This document shows, one piece after another, positions 17,429-26,721 of a stretch of DNA of 64,000 nt. Position 1 is the stretch's first letter; the number at the start of each line of letters is the position of its first letter. Position numbers and translations under genes: made by a program. A model generated the notes under the pieces. It saw only the letters and a program-made list of their open reading frames with translations. It searched no databases and had not been told where the DNA came from. The stretch is from Chitinophagaceae bacterium (GTDB taxonomy: Bacteria > Bacteroidota > Bacteroidia > Chitinophagales > Chitinophagaceae), in assembly GCA_004028795.1 (NCBI GenBank), contig SAIW01000008.1, forward strand, positions 248,001 through 312,000, written 5' to 3'.

Positions 17429-18626
17429 AGTTTTAGTAGCACATCCGGGAACACAATATTCTCATCAATTGGTAAAACAATTATACCGGCTTAATTTATT
17501 GTATTGCTTTCATACAGGAATTGCCATTGCAGACAAAAGCTTTTTTTATCAATGTCTTTTGCTTTTCCCCAAAAAAGTAAAAAGAAAAATAAGTAATAGA
17601 ATTATAGAAGGCGTTCCTGCAAAGTTTATTAAGAACTATTGGCTGATGGAATTGAAGGCTTTATATAAATTAAGTAAGGGCAGCAATGAAGAACAGGTAT
17701 TAGCAGAGCGTAACAGCAACTTTCAACAAGCTATCAGCGATAATGATATTATGTATTGTGATGTAGTTATTGGTTTTGATACATCAAGTAAAGAGTTAAT
17801 AAGCAGGTGTAAAAAATACAATAAGCAGTTTATATTAGATGTTAGCATTGCACATTCCGGTTATAAAGACAAAGTATACAATGCTATTCTTAAGCAATAC
17901 CCGCATTGGGCTTTCGCATTAAACATAAAGCCCGATTGGCAGATAAAAGATGAAGATGAAGAAATCAATAAAGCAGATAAAGTAGTGGTGGCAAGCAGTT
18001 TCACTAAAAGCACTTTAGTATGGGCAGGGCATGATGTATCAAAAATTATTATTAATCCCTATGGTGTAAGCAGTACTGAATTCAAGCCCATTGAAAGTAA
18101 AGCAATTGATAAATTGAAGTTTGTTTTTGTGGGGTTGGTAGATGCACGAAAAGGCATTCCTTTATTGTTAAAAGTATGGAAACAATTAACTGTAAGTAAT
18201 GCCGAATTATATTTGATAGGACCCATTTCAAAGGAAACAATAGCTATTAGTCAAAAAGAAGTACCTAATGTATATATTAAAGGAAAGATACCTTTTAGTG
18301 AACTTAAAAAAACTTTAAACGAATATGATGTAATGGTTTTTCCAAGTTTTTTTGAAGGCTTCGGGTTGGTTATTCTGGAAGCAATGGCAGCAGGATTGCC
18401 TGTAATTACTACTGATGCTACAGCAGGACCTGATATCATTGATAATACGGAAGGTTGGGTAATTGAATCAGGCAATGAAAAGCAACTATCCGATGCCATT
18501 AAATTTTGTTGTGAAAATCCTGATATTGTTAAAGAAAAGTCACAAACTTCCAGGAATAAAGCATTACAATTCACTTGGGACGCTTACGGGGAAAGATGGA
18601 AAAATATTATCAACAATCAGCTATAA
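17421..18626 (+). CDS. Family 4 glycosyltransferase
   Basis: A GT-B retaining glycosyltransferase of about 401 residues. The N-terminal KVLVAHPGTQYSH and C-terminal FPSFFEGFGLVILEAMAAGL (around residues 300-319), with the E-x7-E motif and GxP after it, are the GT4 donor-binding elements. A helix rich in basic residues near 45-60 (FPKKVKRKISNRI) may bind membrane. An ATG at 17406 is also in frame. I prefer 17421 because the conserved strand follows directly. Donor and acceptor are unknown. Confidence 0.87.
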   Translation: MPKVLVAHPGTQYSHQLVKQLYRLNLLYCFHTGIAIADKSFFYQCLLLFPKKVKRKISNRIIEGVPAKFIKNYWLMELKALYKLSKGSNEEQVLAERNSNFQQAISDNDIMYCDVVIGFDTSSKELISRCKKYNKQFILDVSIAHSGYKDKVYNAILKQYPHWAFALNIKPDWQIKDEDEEINKADKVVVASSFTKSTLVWAGHDVSKIIINPYGVSSTEFKPIESKAIDKLKFVFVGLVDARKGIPLLLKVWKQLTVSNAELYLIGPISKETIAISQKEVPNVYIKGKIPFSELKKTLNEYDVMVFPSFFEGFGLVILEAMAAGLPVITTDATAGPDIIDNTEGWVIESGNEKQLSDAIKFCCENPDIVKEKSQTSRNKALQFTWDAYGERWKNIINNQL

Positions 18627-18635
18627 ATAGAAAAT

Positions 18636-19253
18636 ATGTATAAACAACAGTATGCATTTCTATATCGCCGACCAAGAATCCTGAATATACTTCATCAATT
18701 TGGTTTGGCATCGCCGCATTCACAAATGACACCTGAAGAGCAATACTGTCTTGGTAAATATGCAAGTGGTAGGAAAAATGCTTTAGAAGTTGGCACTTAT
18801 ATGGGTATTTCAGCAGGAATTATTGCTACTAAACTTGATAAAAACGGTAAGTTAATATGTGTAGATCCATTTGAGAAAAAAAATGGCAAACTCAATCCGG
18901 GTTATTTGATGGCACAAAGAGTATTAAAGAGAAAAGGTGTATTAAGCAAAACAACTTTTTTATTAGGCTATAGTACGGATGCTGCTATCAAAATGCAAAT
19001 ACCTAAACAATTAGATTTTATATACATTGATGGAGACCATTCTTATGAAGGTTTACAAAATGATTGGGATATTGTATTAAACACATCTGTTCCCGGTACT
19101 ATTATTTGTCTGCATGACACAACCATACCGGATCCTGAACCATACCGTGTTTTTGGCTCTACCCATTTTTTTAATGACCATATCAGTAAGGATGACAGGT
19201 TTGAATTATTGGAAACCTGTTATAGTATGAATGTTTTAAAAAGATTAGTTTAA
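18636..19253 (+). CDS. Class I SAM methyltransferase (Methyltransf_24 type)
   Basis: A 205-residue protein with ALEVGTYMGISAGIIA (SAM motif I, about 48-63), LICVDPF (about 72-78) and FIYIDGDHSYEGLQNDWD (about 127-144). The DGDHSYE sequence is the hallmark of the Methyltransf_24/TylF-like group, which methylates sugars and antibiotics. It lies between a GT4 gene and a second methyltransferase, so a sugar O-methylation role is likely (inference). The spacing to the next gene is 2 bases. Confidence 0.83.
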   Translation: MYKQQYAFLYRRPRILNILHQFGLASPHSQMTPEEQYCLGKYASGRKNALEVGTYMGISAGIIATKLDKNGKLICVDPFEKKNGKLNPGYLMAQRVLKRKGVLSKTTFLLGYSTDAAIKMQIPKQLDFIYIDGDHSYEGLQNDWDIVLNTSVPGTIICLHDTTIPDPEPYRVFGSTHFFNDHISKDDRFELLETCYSMNVLKRLV

Positions 19254-19255
19254 TT

Positions 19256-19996
19256 ATGAATGAACAGCAAAAAGAAGCCTTATACAATTCCTGGCATGAA
19301 AGCTTGGGTAATCAGCAACAGCAGTTTGAAACGCTTACACATCCCTGGTATCAAACCGTAATGCAACTACTGCCCGATTTAAACGGGAAAAAAGTGTTGG
19401 AAATTGGTTGTGGCAGAGGTGATTTTTCTATCTGGTTAGCAAAAAAATATCCTGAAGCTCATATTACCGGAACTGATTTTTCACCTGCAGCTATCAAGAT
19501 TGCAGGTGAAAAAATAAATTATCAATTACCCAATCTTAGTTTCAAAGTAGAGAATGCAGAGCAATTATCGTTTACAAATGAGAGCTTTGACTTTATTATT
19601 TCCTGCGAAACAATGGAGCATGTTTTTCATCCGCAATTAATGGCCAACGAAATGTACAGGGTACTTAAAAAAGAGGGAAACTTTATACTTACTACTGAAA
19701 ACTATTTTAACGGTTATATATTATTGTGGCTCAAAACATGGATTACGGGAAAACCCTTTAATTCGGGTAGCGGCATACAACCACATGAAAATTTTTTCAC
19801 CTTCATCGGCGTAAAAAAATTCTTTAGAAATGCGGGGTTTACATTATCAAAAACTTACAGCAATCACTTTCAGTTTTTGTTGTTGCCCGGTATCAGCCCC
19901 GATAAATTATGCGTTACTGATTTTAAAACTAAGTTCTGGCAGCAATTATATAAACCATTTGGCAGGCATTATACCTATTGCGGAGTAAAGCATTAA
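19256..19996 (+). CDS. Class I SAM methyltransferase (UbiE/Methyltransf_11 type)
   Basis: A 246-residue methyltransferase with motif I VLEIGCGRGDFSIWLA (about 48-63), TGTDFSPAAIKIA, and FDFIISCETMEHV (about 111-123, motif II). The C-terminus (FNSGSGIQPHENFFTF) is as in O-antigen or exopolysaccharide methyltransferases. It probably methylates a sugar of the glycan. The exact position is unknown. It is followed after one base by a GT4 gene. Confidence 0.85.
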   Translation: MNEQQKEALYNSWHESLGNQQQQFETLTHPWYQTVMQLLPDLNGKKVLEIGCGRGDFSIWLAKKYPEAHITGTDFSPAAIKIAGEKINYQLPNLSFKVENAEQLSFTNESFDFIISCETMEHVFHPQLMANEMYRVLKKEGNFILTTENYFNGYILLWLKTWITGKPFNSGSGIQPHENFFTFIGVKKFFRNAGFTLSKTYSNHFQFLLLPGISPDKLCVTDFKTKFWQQLYKPFGRHYTYCGVKH

Positions 19997-19997
19997 T

Positions 19998-21149
19998 ATG
20001 AAGAAAACGATTATTGTTGTTTGCGGTGCAGGAATGGTTTCTGGTAAAGAAAAGATTATGTTGTTGATAATGCGTGGGCTCAAAGAAAATGGATATAATA
20101 TTTTTTGTATTACTTCTTTTTGGTGCCATTCTGACTTTGAAATATTACTTAATAAATATCAAATAAGCTTTGTTAAATTAAGATTAGGTTTTATTTCTAA
20201 AACATTTGATGCAGCTGCCATTAGAATGACCTTACATCAATTAATACATTTTCCGCTGTTATTAGTAAGGTTTAGAAAAGTAACGATAACCCAAAAGCCT
20301 TTTGCTATCATTCATTCTAACTTTCATCATTTGTTTTTGTTATACCCCGCTTTATCAAAAAAATACAGGAATATCTATCATAGTCACGAGTCTATCAGTA
20401 ACAGTAACTTTTACAAAAAATTATTTCACCTGTTTAATAATAAGATAGATTGGTTTGTAAGCGTTTCACATTATGTAACCAATAAAATGAAATTATTAGG
20501 TTTGCCTGAAGAAAAGTTGATAACCATACAAAATGGTATTTATGAACCTTCGGCACAAACTAACCAAGGTAATCAAACTGTAAAACAAAACAGTAATACG
20601 TTTAATATCGGTATTATCGGCCAGATAACAGATTGGAAAGGGCATGAAGATTTGATAAAAGCGTTGGCATTATTAAATAGTGATATCAGAAAAAAAATAA
20701 AGCTCTATATTTTTGGTAAAGGTATTGAGTCTTTTATACAATCACTTAAATCTTTAATAACACAATTGCGATTAGAAGATATTATTATCTGGAAGGGTTA
20801 TATAAAAAACAGAGATGAAATATACAGCATCTTAAATTTAGTATGCATTCCCAGCAGGTCTGAAGAACCCTTTGCTACCAGTGCATTAGAACCGGGAATT
20901 TATAGCATACCCGTTATTGTAACTGATAGAGGAGGATTACCTGAAATTGTAGAAGATGGTATAAACGGTTGGGTGGTACCGATGCAAAGCCCGGAGATTG
21001 TAGCAGCAAAAATAGAATGGATGCTTGAACACCCCACTGAATGTATCAACATGGGCAAAGAACATCATAAAAAACTGGTTAACCTTTTTACATACCGGCG
21101 TTTTGTTAACGATTGGATTCATTTGATCAGTAAAACACAAAACAATTAA
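19998..21149 (+). CDS. Family 4 glycosyltransferase
   Basis: This 383-residue GT-B protein has NIGIIGQITDWKGHEDLIKA (about 200-219), typical of the start of the GT4 C-terminal domain, and IPSRSEEPFATSALEPGIYS with GLPEIVEDGINGWVV. It would transfer a nucleotide-activated sugar to a lipid-linked intermediate at the inner face of the membrane. It starts one base after the methyltransferase stop. The following polymerase gene may begin within or just after its end. Confidence 0.87.
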   Translation: MKKTIIVVCGAGMVSGKEKIMLLIMRGLKENGYNIFCITSFWCHSDFEILLNKYQISFVKLRLGFISKTFDAAAIRMTLHQLIHFPLLLVRFRKVTITQKPFAIIHSNFHHLFLLYPALSKKYRNIYHSHESISNSNFYKKLFHLFNNKIDWFVSVSHYVTNKMKLLGLPEEKLITIQNGIYEPSAQTNQGNQTVKQNSNTFNIGIIGQITDWKGHEDLIKALALLNSDIRKKIKLYIFGKGIESFIQSLKSLITQLRLEDIIIWKGYIKNRDEIYSILNLVCIPSRSEEPFATSALEPGIYSIPVIVTDRGGLPEIVEDGINGWVVPMQSPEIVAAKIEWMLEHPTECINMGKEHHKKLVNLFTYRRFVNDWIHLISKTQNN

Positions 21150-21234
21150 CAGCTTACTTATTAATAAAAGAAAAGCAGCATCTGCCATACCAGAAGCAGG
21201 GTATATTATTGTTTCAGTATACTGCTTTTATGTA

Positions 21235-22584
21235 TTGCTTGCACAACCTGAAAATTTTTTAATCACCTTACCCGTAGCAGCCTATCCTTTATTGGCCTAC
21301 CGATGGTTTTGGGTAAAGGGCGAGCCCAGTGTATTGTTTTGGGGGAATATGTTTCAGTGGTTGTCTATTTCAGCCCAGTTAATTTACAGTAATTTTCTGG
21401 GAATTACTTTGGCAGAAAGAGTAAGAGAGTCTTCATTTCCGGGGCAATTTATGCTGGAGGCAAACTTTCTTTCAGTTACAGGGTTATATGTATTTTCTTA
21501 TGTTTTATATCATAGCACAAAAAAAATACATCCATTTTCTACAGAAGCAATTCAAAAACAATATTCTGTAAAAAAAGTATTCTGGTTGTATATACTTGTT
21601 AATATTATCGTTACGGGCCTATCAGGTATTATATGGGCATTTCCGGGCATTGTACAATATGCATATTTCTTCTTTTTTATTAAATGGGGGTTTTTTGTAG
21701 TTACTTTTTATACTGTTTTCAAGTCTAATAGTAAATCTTACAAATTATTTTTTCTGATAGCAGTAGGTATTGAATTTGTTTTAGGGTTAGGTTCTTTTTT
21801 TGCCAGTTCTTTTGCCTTGGTAATTGTATATGCTTTAATAGGGGTGGCCTGTTTACAGCCTCGTTTTAATACTACTGCTATCATCAGTATCGTTATAGTT
21901 TCGTTAGGTTTAGGTTATATAGCCGTTGTGTGGACAGTCATAAAAGGGGATTATAGAGCATTCATCAGTAAAGGTGAGGCTGTGCAAGAAGTATTAACGG
22001 ACAGACGTAGCTCAACAGGTAAGTTATTTGAATTGGTTAGAGATGTAAATAAAGATGCTTTTAAAACAGGTATAGATAAATTAGTTGACAGAACCGGCTA
22101 TGTGCAGTATATGGCGGCTGTATTGCAGTATGTTCCTGAAGTGAAGCCCCATCAGGATGGAAAAATTTATTTAGAAGCCGTCAAACATTATTTAAAACCA
22201 AGGTTTCTATTCCCTGATAAAAAAGCATTGGATGACAGTAAGCATACGAATGAATTTACAGGGTTAGACGTAAGCGGTAAAGAAGATGCTACTTCAATAG
22301 GTATCGGTTATATGAGTGATGCCTATATTGATTTAAGTTATTATATGTTCTTCATTATTGCAGCATTAGGTTATCTGTGCGGGAAAAGTTATGTTTACCT
22401 ATATAATAGGTCCGGAAACATCTTTTGGGCATGGGTATTTACTGTACCTTATTTTTCTTTACTAAGGGGGATATATGAAACAGATACCAATAAAGTAATC
22501 GGCTGGTTTTTAATTTATTTTCTGGTAATGCTTATTGTGCAGAAAAGGTTGATTCTTTTAATTAATAAATGGATAGTGATTTAG
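21235..22584 (+). CDS. O-antigen/exopolysaccharide polymerase-like membrane protein (Wzy-like)
   Basis: The protein is about 449 residues and highly hydrophobic, with roughly ten transmembrane segments and a long soluble loop (about residues 250-350). That is the shape of Wzy polymerases, which have little sequence conservation. It would polymerise repeat units in the periplasm. The start is uncertain. The frame stays open upstream to 21127 and encodes another hydrophobic stretch (GYIIVSVYCFYVLLA) preceded by basic residues, but no ATG/GTG/TTG occurs there. Either TTG 21235 is used or initiation is at a rare codon such as ATT 21160. Confidence 0.72.
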   Translation: MLAQPENFLITLPVAAYPLLAYRWFWVKGEPSVLFWGNMFQWLSISAQLIYSNFLGITLAERVRESSFPGQFMLEANFLSVTGLYVFSYVLYHSTKKIHPFSTEAIQKQYSVKKVFWLYILVNIIVTGLSGIIWAFPGIVQYAYFFFFIKWGFFVVTFYTVFKSNSKSYKLFFLIAVGIEFVLGLGSFFASSFALVIVYALIGVACLQPRFNTTAIISIVIVSLGLGYIAVVWTVIKGDYRAFISKGEAVQEVLTDRRSSTGKLFELVRDVNKDAFKTGIDKLVDRTGYVQYMAAVLQYVPEVKPHQDGKIYLEAVKHYLKPRFLFPDKKALDDSKHTNEFTGLDVSGKEDATSIGIGYMSDAYIDLSYYMFFIIAALGYLCGKSYVYLYNRSGNIFWAWVFTVPYFSLLRGIYETDTNKVIGWFLIYFLVMLIVQKRLILLINKWIVI

Positions 22585-22587
22585 CAA

Positions 22588-23754
22588 ATGGAGTTATTGG
22601 TTATTAATTCGCACCCAATACAATACTTCGCTCCTTTATACAGGCAAATTACAGCTGATAGTAATATTCAATTAAATGTGCTGTATTGCTCAGATACAGG
22701 TATTGAAGCACAAATGGATAAAGGCTTTGGTGTAAAACTGGCTTGGGATATTCCGTTATTGCAGGGCTATCCATATCATTTTCTGAAAAACTATTCAGGA
22801 AAGCCTTCGGTAAACAGTTTCTGGGGTTTAATAAATCCCGGAATTATCCGATTTCTTTTTACCAATCAAAAAAAATATATATGGGTTCACGGCTGGAACA
22901 GTTTTACCAACGTATTGGTTATTATAGTCGGGAGGTTATGTGGCCATAAAATTTGTTTGCGGGCAGAAACGCCATGGAATCAGGAATTATTAAAACCTTC
23001 AAAACTTACAGCTCTTAAGCAGTTTTATTTAAAATTGCTTTTTTTAAATGTGCATTATTTCTTTTATATCGGTAGCCAGAATAAATTGTTTTATCAGCAG
23101 TTGCATATCGCAGAAAAAAAAATGGTTTTTGTTCCATATAGTGTAGATAATGCATTCTTCACCAATGCCGGCTTAAATAGTAACAAACAAAAATTATCAG
23201 AGCATTTTGTATGGTATAATGGCAGAAAAGTAATTCTTTATTCAGGTAAATACATAGCCAAGAAAAATCCGCTCGATTTAATTGAAGCTTTTGCTTTATT
23301 AAAAAGAAATAATTGTGTTTTAGTGATGGTAGGAGAAGGGGAACTAAGAGAGCAAATGCAAAAAAAAATAGAAGATTATGGTATGGCAGGCAATATAATA
23401 TTAACAGGGTTTATCAATCAATCTCAAATACCGCTTTATTATGCTGCTGCCGATGTTTTTGTAATGTGTTCGGGATTAGGAGAAACATGGGGTTTATCTG
23501 TTAATGAGGCAATGAATTTCGGTACACCTGTAGTTGTGTCGAATGTTTGCGGATGCGGTTTTGATCTGGTTAAAAGCAATGAAAACGGTTTTGTTTTTGA
23601 GGAAGGAAATATTGAAGATTTGGCAACCTGTATTTCAAAATGTTTATCATTTAATGATGAAAAAAGAAAATCAGTGGCTAAGTTAAATAAAAGCATTTTA
23701 AAAAAATATTCATACGAAACAATTATTCATTCACTTGAAAATTGTTTGAATTAG
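22588..23754 (+). CDS. Family 4 glycosyltransferase
   Basis: A 388-residue GT-B transferase starting VINSHPIQYFAPLYRQI, a frequent N-terminus in exopolysaccharide GT4 enzymes. The donor domain has VILYSGKYIAKKNPLDLIEA (about 210-229) and VMCSGLGETWGLSVNEAM with GTPVVVSN (about 293-320). The linkage is unknown. It begins 3 bases after the polymerase stop and ends just before the second asnB. Confidence 0.87.
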   Translation: MELLVINSHPIQYFAPLYRQITADSNIQLNVLYCSDTGIEAQMDKGFGVKLAWDIPLLQGYPYHFLKNYSGKPSVNSFWGLINPGIIRFLFTNQKKYIWVHGWNSFTNVLVIIVGRLCGHKICLRAETPWNQELLKPSKLTALKQFYLKLLFLNVHYFFYIGSQNKLFYQQLHIAEKKMVFVPYSVDNAFFTNAGLNSNKQKLSEHFVWYNGRKVILYSGKYIAKKNPLDLIEAFALLKRNNCVLVMVGEGELREQMQKKIEDYGMAGNIILTGFINQSQIPLYYAAADVFVMCSGLGETWGLSVNEAMNFGTPVVVSNVCGCGFDLVKSNENGFVFEEGNIEDLATCISKCLSFNDEKRKSVAKLNKSILKKYSYETIIHSLENCLN

Positions 23755-23765
23755 GAAGACAGTTT

Positions 23766-25541
23766 ATGTGCAGAATAGCAGGTATTATATTAGACAGGCC
23801 AACAGATAATACAGCATTGGTAACAGCAATGGCTAACGTAATGGCACATGGGGGACCAGATGATGATGGTATTTATGTTCATGAGGCTGAAGGAATTGCC
23901 TTAGCACACAGAAGATTGGCATTAATTGATTTATCTCCGTCGGGTCATCAACCCATGCAAAGCAAAAGCGGAAAGACTATTATAGTTTTTAACGGAGAAA
24001 TCTATAATTATCAGGAAATAAAAAAGCAACTTCTACAAAAAGGATATGCTTTTACTTCCACTTCAGATACTGAAGTTGTTTTAGCTGCTTATGAAGAATG
24101 GGGTACTGCAAGCTTTACAATGTTCAACGGCATGTTTGCAATGGCCTTGTATAATGTTGAAGAAAGAAAACTGGTATTAGTTAGAGACTATGCCGGTATT
24201 AAACCGCTTTATTATCACAAAATTGCTAACGAAATTTATTTTGCATCTGAAGTAAAAGCCTTTAAGCAAATTCATCGCGGCTGGAATGAAAACCCTTTAT
24301 GGAAACAATTGTTTCTCATCTATGGTTTTATCCCTGAACCCTATACCACTTTAGAGAATGTTTATGCATTGCCTAAAGGGCATTATGCTGAAATTGATGT
24401 AGCTAATAATCAGTTTTCTCTACAGGCATTCTATAAACCATCTTTTAATTATACCATTCACAATGAAGAAGAAGCTGTTGGCTTATTAAAAGAAAAATTA
24501 TCAGCAGCCGTAAAACGGCATCTGATTTCCGATGCACCCATCGGTTTGTTTTTAAGCGGTGGTATAGACTCAAGTTTGTTAACATTATTAGCCCAGCCTT
24601 TTGTTGAGCAAAACCTGCATACACTTTCTGTTGTATTTGAAGATGAAAAATTTTCAGAAAAAAAATACCAGGATTTAATTATCAATAAAACAGGAGCCAA
24701 TCACAAAAGTTTTTTAGTTACTGAAAGAGATTTTTTTGAAAGCTTGCCCGATATTTTAGCTGCAATGGATCAACCGAGTAACGATGGTATTAATTCTTAC
24801 TTCATCAGCAAATATGCGAAAGCATACGGATTAAAAGCGGTATTAAGTGGCTTAGGAGCAGATGAATTATTTGGTGGATATCCTTCTTTTAACAGAGAGC
24901 AATTAATTACTAAGGCAAGAATACTTCCTGAAAGCATTTTACATTTTGCAGGTAACGCTTTACCGGGACAGTATAAAAAATTAGCATTTTTATCACTGCA
25001 AAATACTCTGCAGGGTAATTATTTATTTAACAGAGGTTTCTTTACTCCGAAACAGGCGGCAGCATTATTAGATTGCTCTGAAGAAGAAATTATTCAGCAT
25101 ATTAATGCATTGAATAGTTTAGTAACAGATGCATCTTGTGACTTATCATACGGAGAGCAGACAAGTTTTGCAGAATTTAATATTTATATGCAAAATCAAT
25201 TGCTGAGAGATACTGATTATATGAGTATGTGGCACAGTATTGAAGTAAGGGTACCTTTTTTAGATAAAGAAATAATACAGTTAGCACATGTCATACATCC
25301 TTCCATTAGGTTTAAGAAAAATGAAGGAAAACATTTGCTGATAAAGGCTTTTAAGGATATACTACCTGAAGAAATCTGGAACAGAAAAAAACAAGGCTTT
25401 GTGTTTCCGTTTGAAAAATGGATGTGTAAAGTAAACTTAGATGATACTTCTGCTCCTGTTATAAGAATGCAGCAACAATTACAACAAGGAAAAATTCATT
25501 GGAGTAAATACTGGTGTTTTTTATTAGCTAAGCATTTTTAA
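23766..25541 (+). CDS. asnB: AsnB-type glutamine-hydrolysing amidotransferase (copy 2)
   Basis: This 591-residue protein has the same two-domain plan as the enzyme at 13871: Ntn glutaminase with Cys2 (MCRIAGIILD), HGGPDDDG and FNGEIYNY, then PP-loop LFLSGGIDSSLL (about 262-273) and LSGLGADELFGGY. The frame opens at 23742, but the Cys must follow the initiator Met, so the ATG at 23766 is the true start. It is clearly divergent from copy 1, so they are not a recent duplication. Both may amidate different uronic acids or one may make asparagine. The stop overlaps the next ATG. Confidence 0.9.
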   Translation: MCRIAGIILDRPTDNTALVTAMANVMAHGGPDDDGIYVHEAEGIALAHRRLALIDLSPSGHQPMQSKSGKTIIVFNGEIYNYQEIKKQLLQKGYAFTSTSDTEVVLAAYEEWGTASFTMFNGMFAMALYNVEERKLVLVRDYAGIKPLYYHKIANEIYFASEVKAFKQIHRGWNENPLWKQLFLIYGFIPEPYTTLENVYALPKGHYAEIDVANNQFSLQAFYKPSFNYTIHNEEEAVGLLKEKLSAAVKRHLISDAPIGLFLSGGIDSSLLTLLAQPFVEQNLHTLSVVFEDEKFSEKKYQDLIINKTGANHKSFLVTERDFFESLPDILAAMDQPSNDGINSYFISKYAKAYGLKAVLSGLGADELFGGYPSFNREQLITKARILPESILHFAGNALPGQYKKLAFLSLQNTLQGNYLFNRGFFTPKQAAALLDCSEEEIIQHINALNSLVTDASCDLSYGEQTSFAEFNIYMQNQLLRDTDYMSMWHSIEVRVPFLDKEIIQLAHVIHPSIRFKKNEGKHLLIKAFKDILPEEIWNRKKQGFVFPFEKWMCKVNLDDTSAPVIRMQQQLQQGKIHWSKYWCFLLAKHF

Positions 25542-26671
25542 TGGGCTTATACAAAAGAGAAATTGAATTAAGGGCAAAGGGGTTTGATGCATTAAAAATA
25601 TTTTTATTGGAATCATGGGTTAGTTGTTGTAACCTGCTCCTTACAATCATTTCAAAATTTTTATTTAAGAAACTATCGGCAGATGTTCAGTCAAGTAAAC
25701 ATGTTTTAGTATTCAGAACAGGCTCAATAGGTGATAGTGTTTGTGCCTTACCGGCCATTGCAGCAATTAATAAATATTTTAAAGATGCTTCTATAACTAT
25801 TTTAACAAACGGATCTTTAACCAACCAACTATCGTTGACCGCTTTATTACAAAAAAAATATTTTCATCATGCAATCGATTATTCTTCTTTAAACACAAAG
25901 CAATTATTGTATTTACTGAAAGAAAAAAAGTTTGACATTGTGATACAGTTGCCTCAACAGCATGCATCGATTTTCAAACAAATAAGAGATATGTTTTTCT
26001 TTAAACTGGCAGGAGTTAAGTATGGTTTCGGCTGGAAGAAAACAAGTACGTTGCTATTTAAAAAAGTACAGGAGCAATATATAGTCCAGTCAAACGAAGC
26101 CGAAACTTTGTTAGGCATATTAAAAGAAAATGGCATTGCATATTCCGGTGAAATTCGGTTCCCTTTGGCAATTGAGGAAAATGATGAGGTGTTAGTTTTA
26201 AAGTTATTGGCTGAATCAGGCATTAGTATAAATGATCAAAAATTAGCAGCCATTGTAATTGGTGCTAAAAGAGTTCAAAACAGATGGCCGCTGAATTATT
26301 TTAAAGAGGTTGTTCAGTTTTTAGTTAATAGCTCATTTAAAGTAATATTAATAGGGGGAAAAGATGATTATAGCAATGCCCAAACATTAACAGGTAATAA
26401 TGTATTTAATTTTTGCGGCAAGCTATCAACCTTGCAAAGTGCTGCGATATTAGCAGTTTGCAATTTTTGTATAAGCAATGACACAGGCCCTATGCATTTA
26501 GCTTATGCGGTAGATACACCTGTATTATCAATATTCAGCAGCAGAGATTTTCCGGGTCGTTGGTTTCCACCGGCAAATAAGGTAAACAAAGTATTCAGAA
26601 GCAACAATATCAGTTGCAGCCTTTGTTTATCTGAAAACTGTACCGACAATATTTGTATGAAAGCTATTTAG
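25541..26671 (+). CDS. Family 9 glycosyltransferase (ADP-heptose:LPS heptosyltransferase-like)
   Basis: A 376-residue GT9 protein with RTGSIGDSVCALPAIAAIN (about 60-78), the heptosyltransferase N-terminal motif, and SNDTGPMHLAYAVDTPVLSIF (about 312-332), the donor-binding motif. The last 30 residues carry a cysteine cluster (CSLCLSENCTDNIC) seen in some GT9 members. Unusually for GT9, about 55 residues precede the conserved domain, including a hydrophobic stretch (SWVSCCNLLLTIISKFLF, about 28-45) that could anchor it in the membrane. It overlaps asnB by one base. Confidence 0.85.
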   Translation: MGLYKREIELRAKGFDALKIFLLESWVSCCNLLLTIISKFLFKKLSADVQSSKHVLVFRTGSIGDSVCALPAIAAINKYFKDASITILTNGSLTNQLSLTALLQKKYFHHAIDYSSLNTKQLLYLLKEKKFDIVIQLPQQHASIFKQIRDMFFFKLAGVKYGFGWKKTSTLLFKKVQEQYIVQSNEAETLLGILKENGIAYSGEIRFPLAIEENDEVLVLKLLAESGISINDQKLAAIVIGAKRVQNRWPLNYFKEVVQFLVNSSFKVILIGGKDDYSNAQTLTGNNVFNFCGKLSTLQSAAILAVCNFCISNDTGPMHLAYAVDTPVLSIFSSRDFPGRWFPPANKVNKVFRSNNISCSLCLSENCTDNICMKAI

Positions 26672-26721
26672 CCGGCTACAGTAATTAATTGGTTATCTGA
26701 AAACTGGATTAATTATAATTG

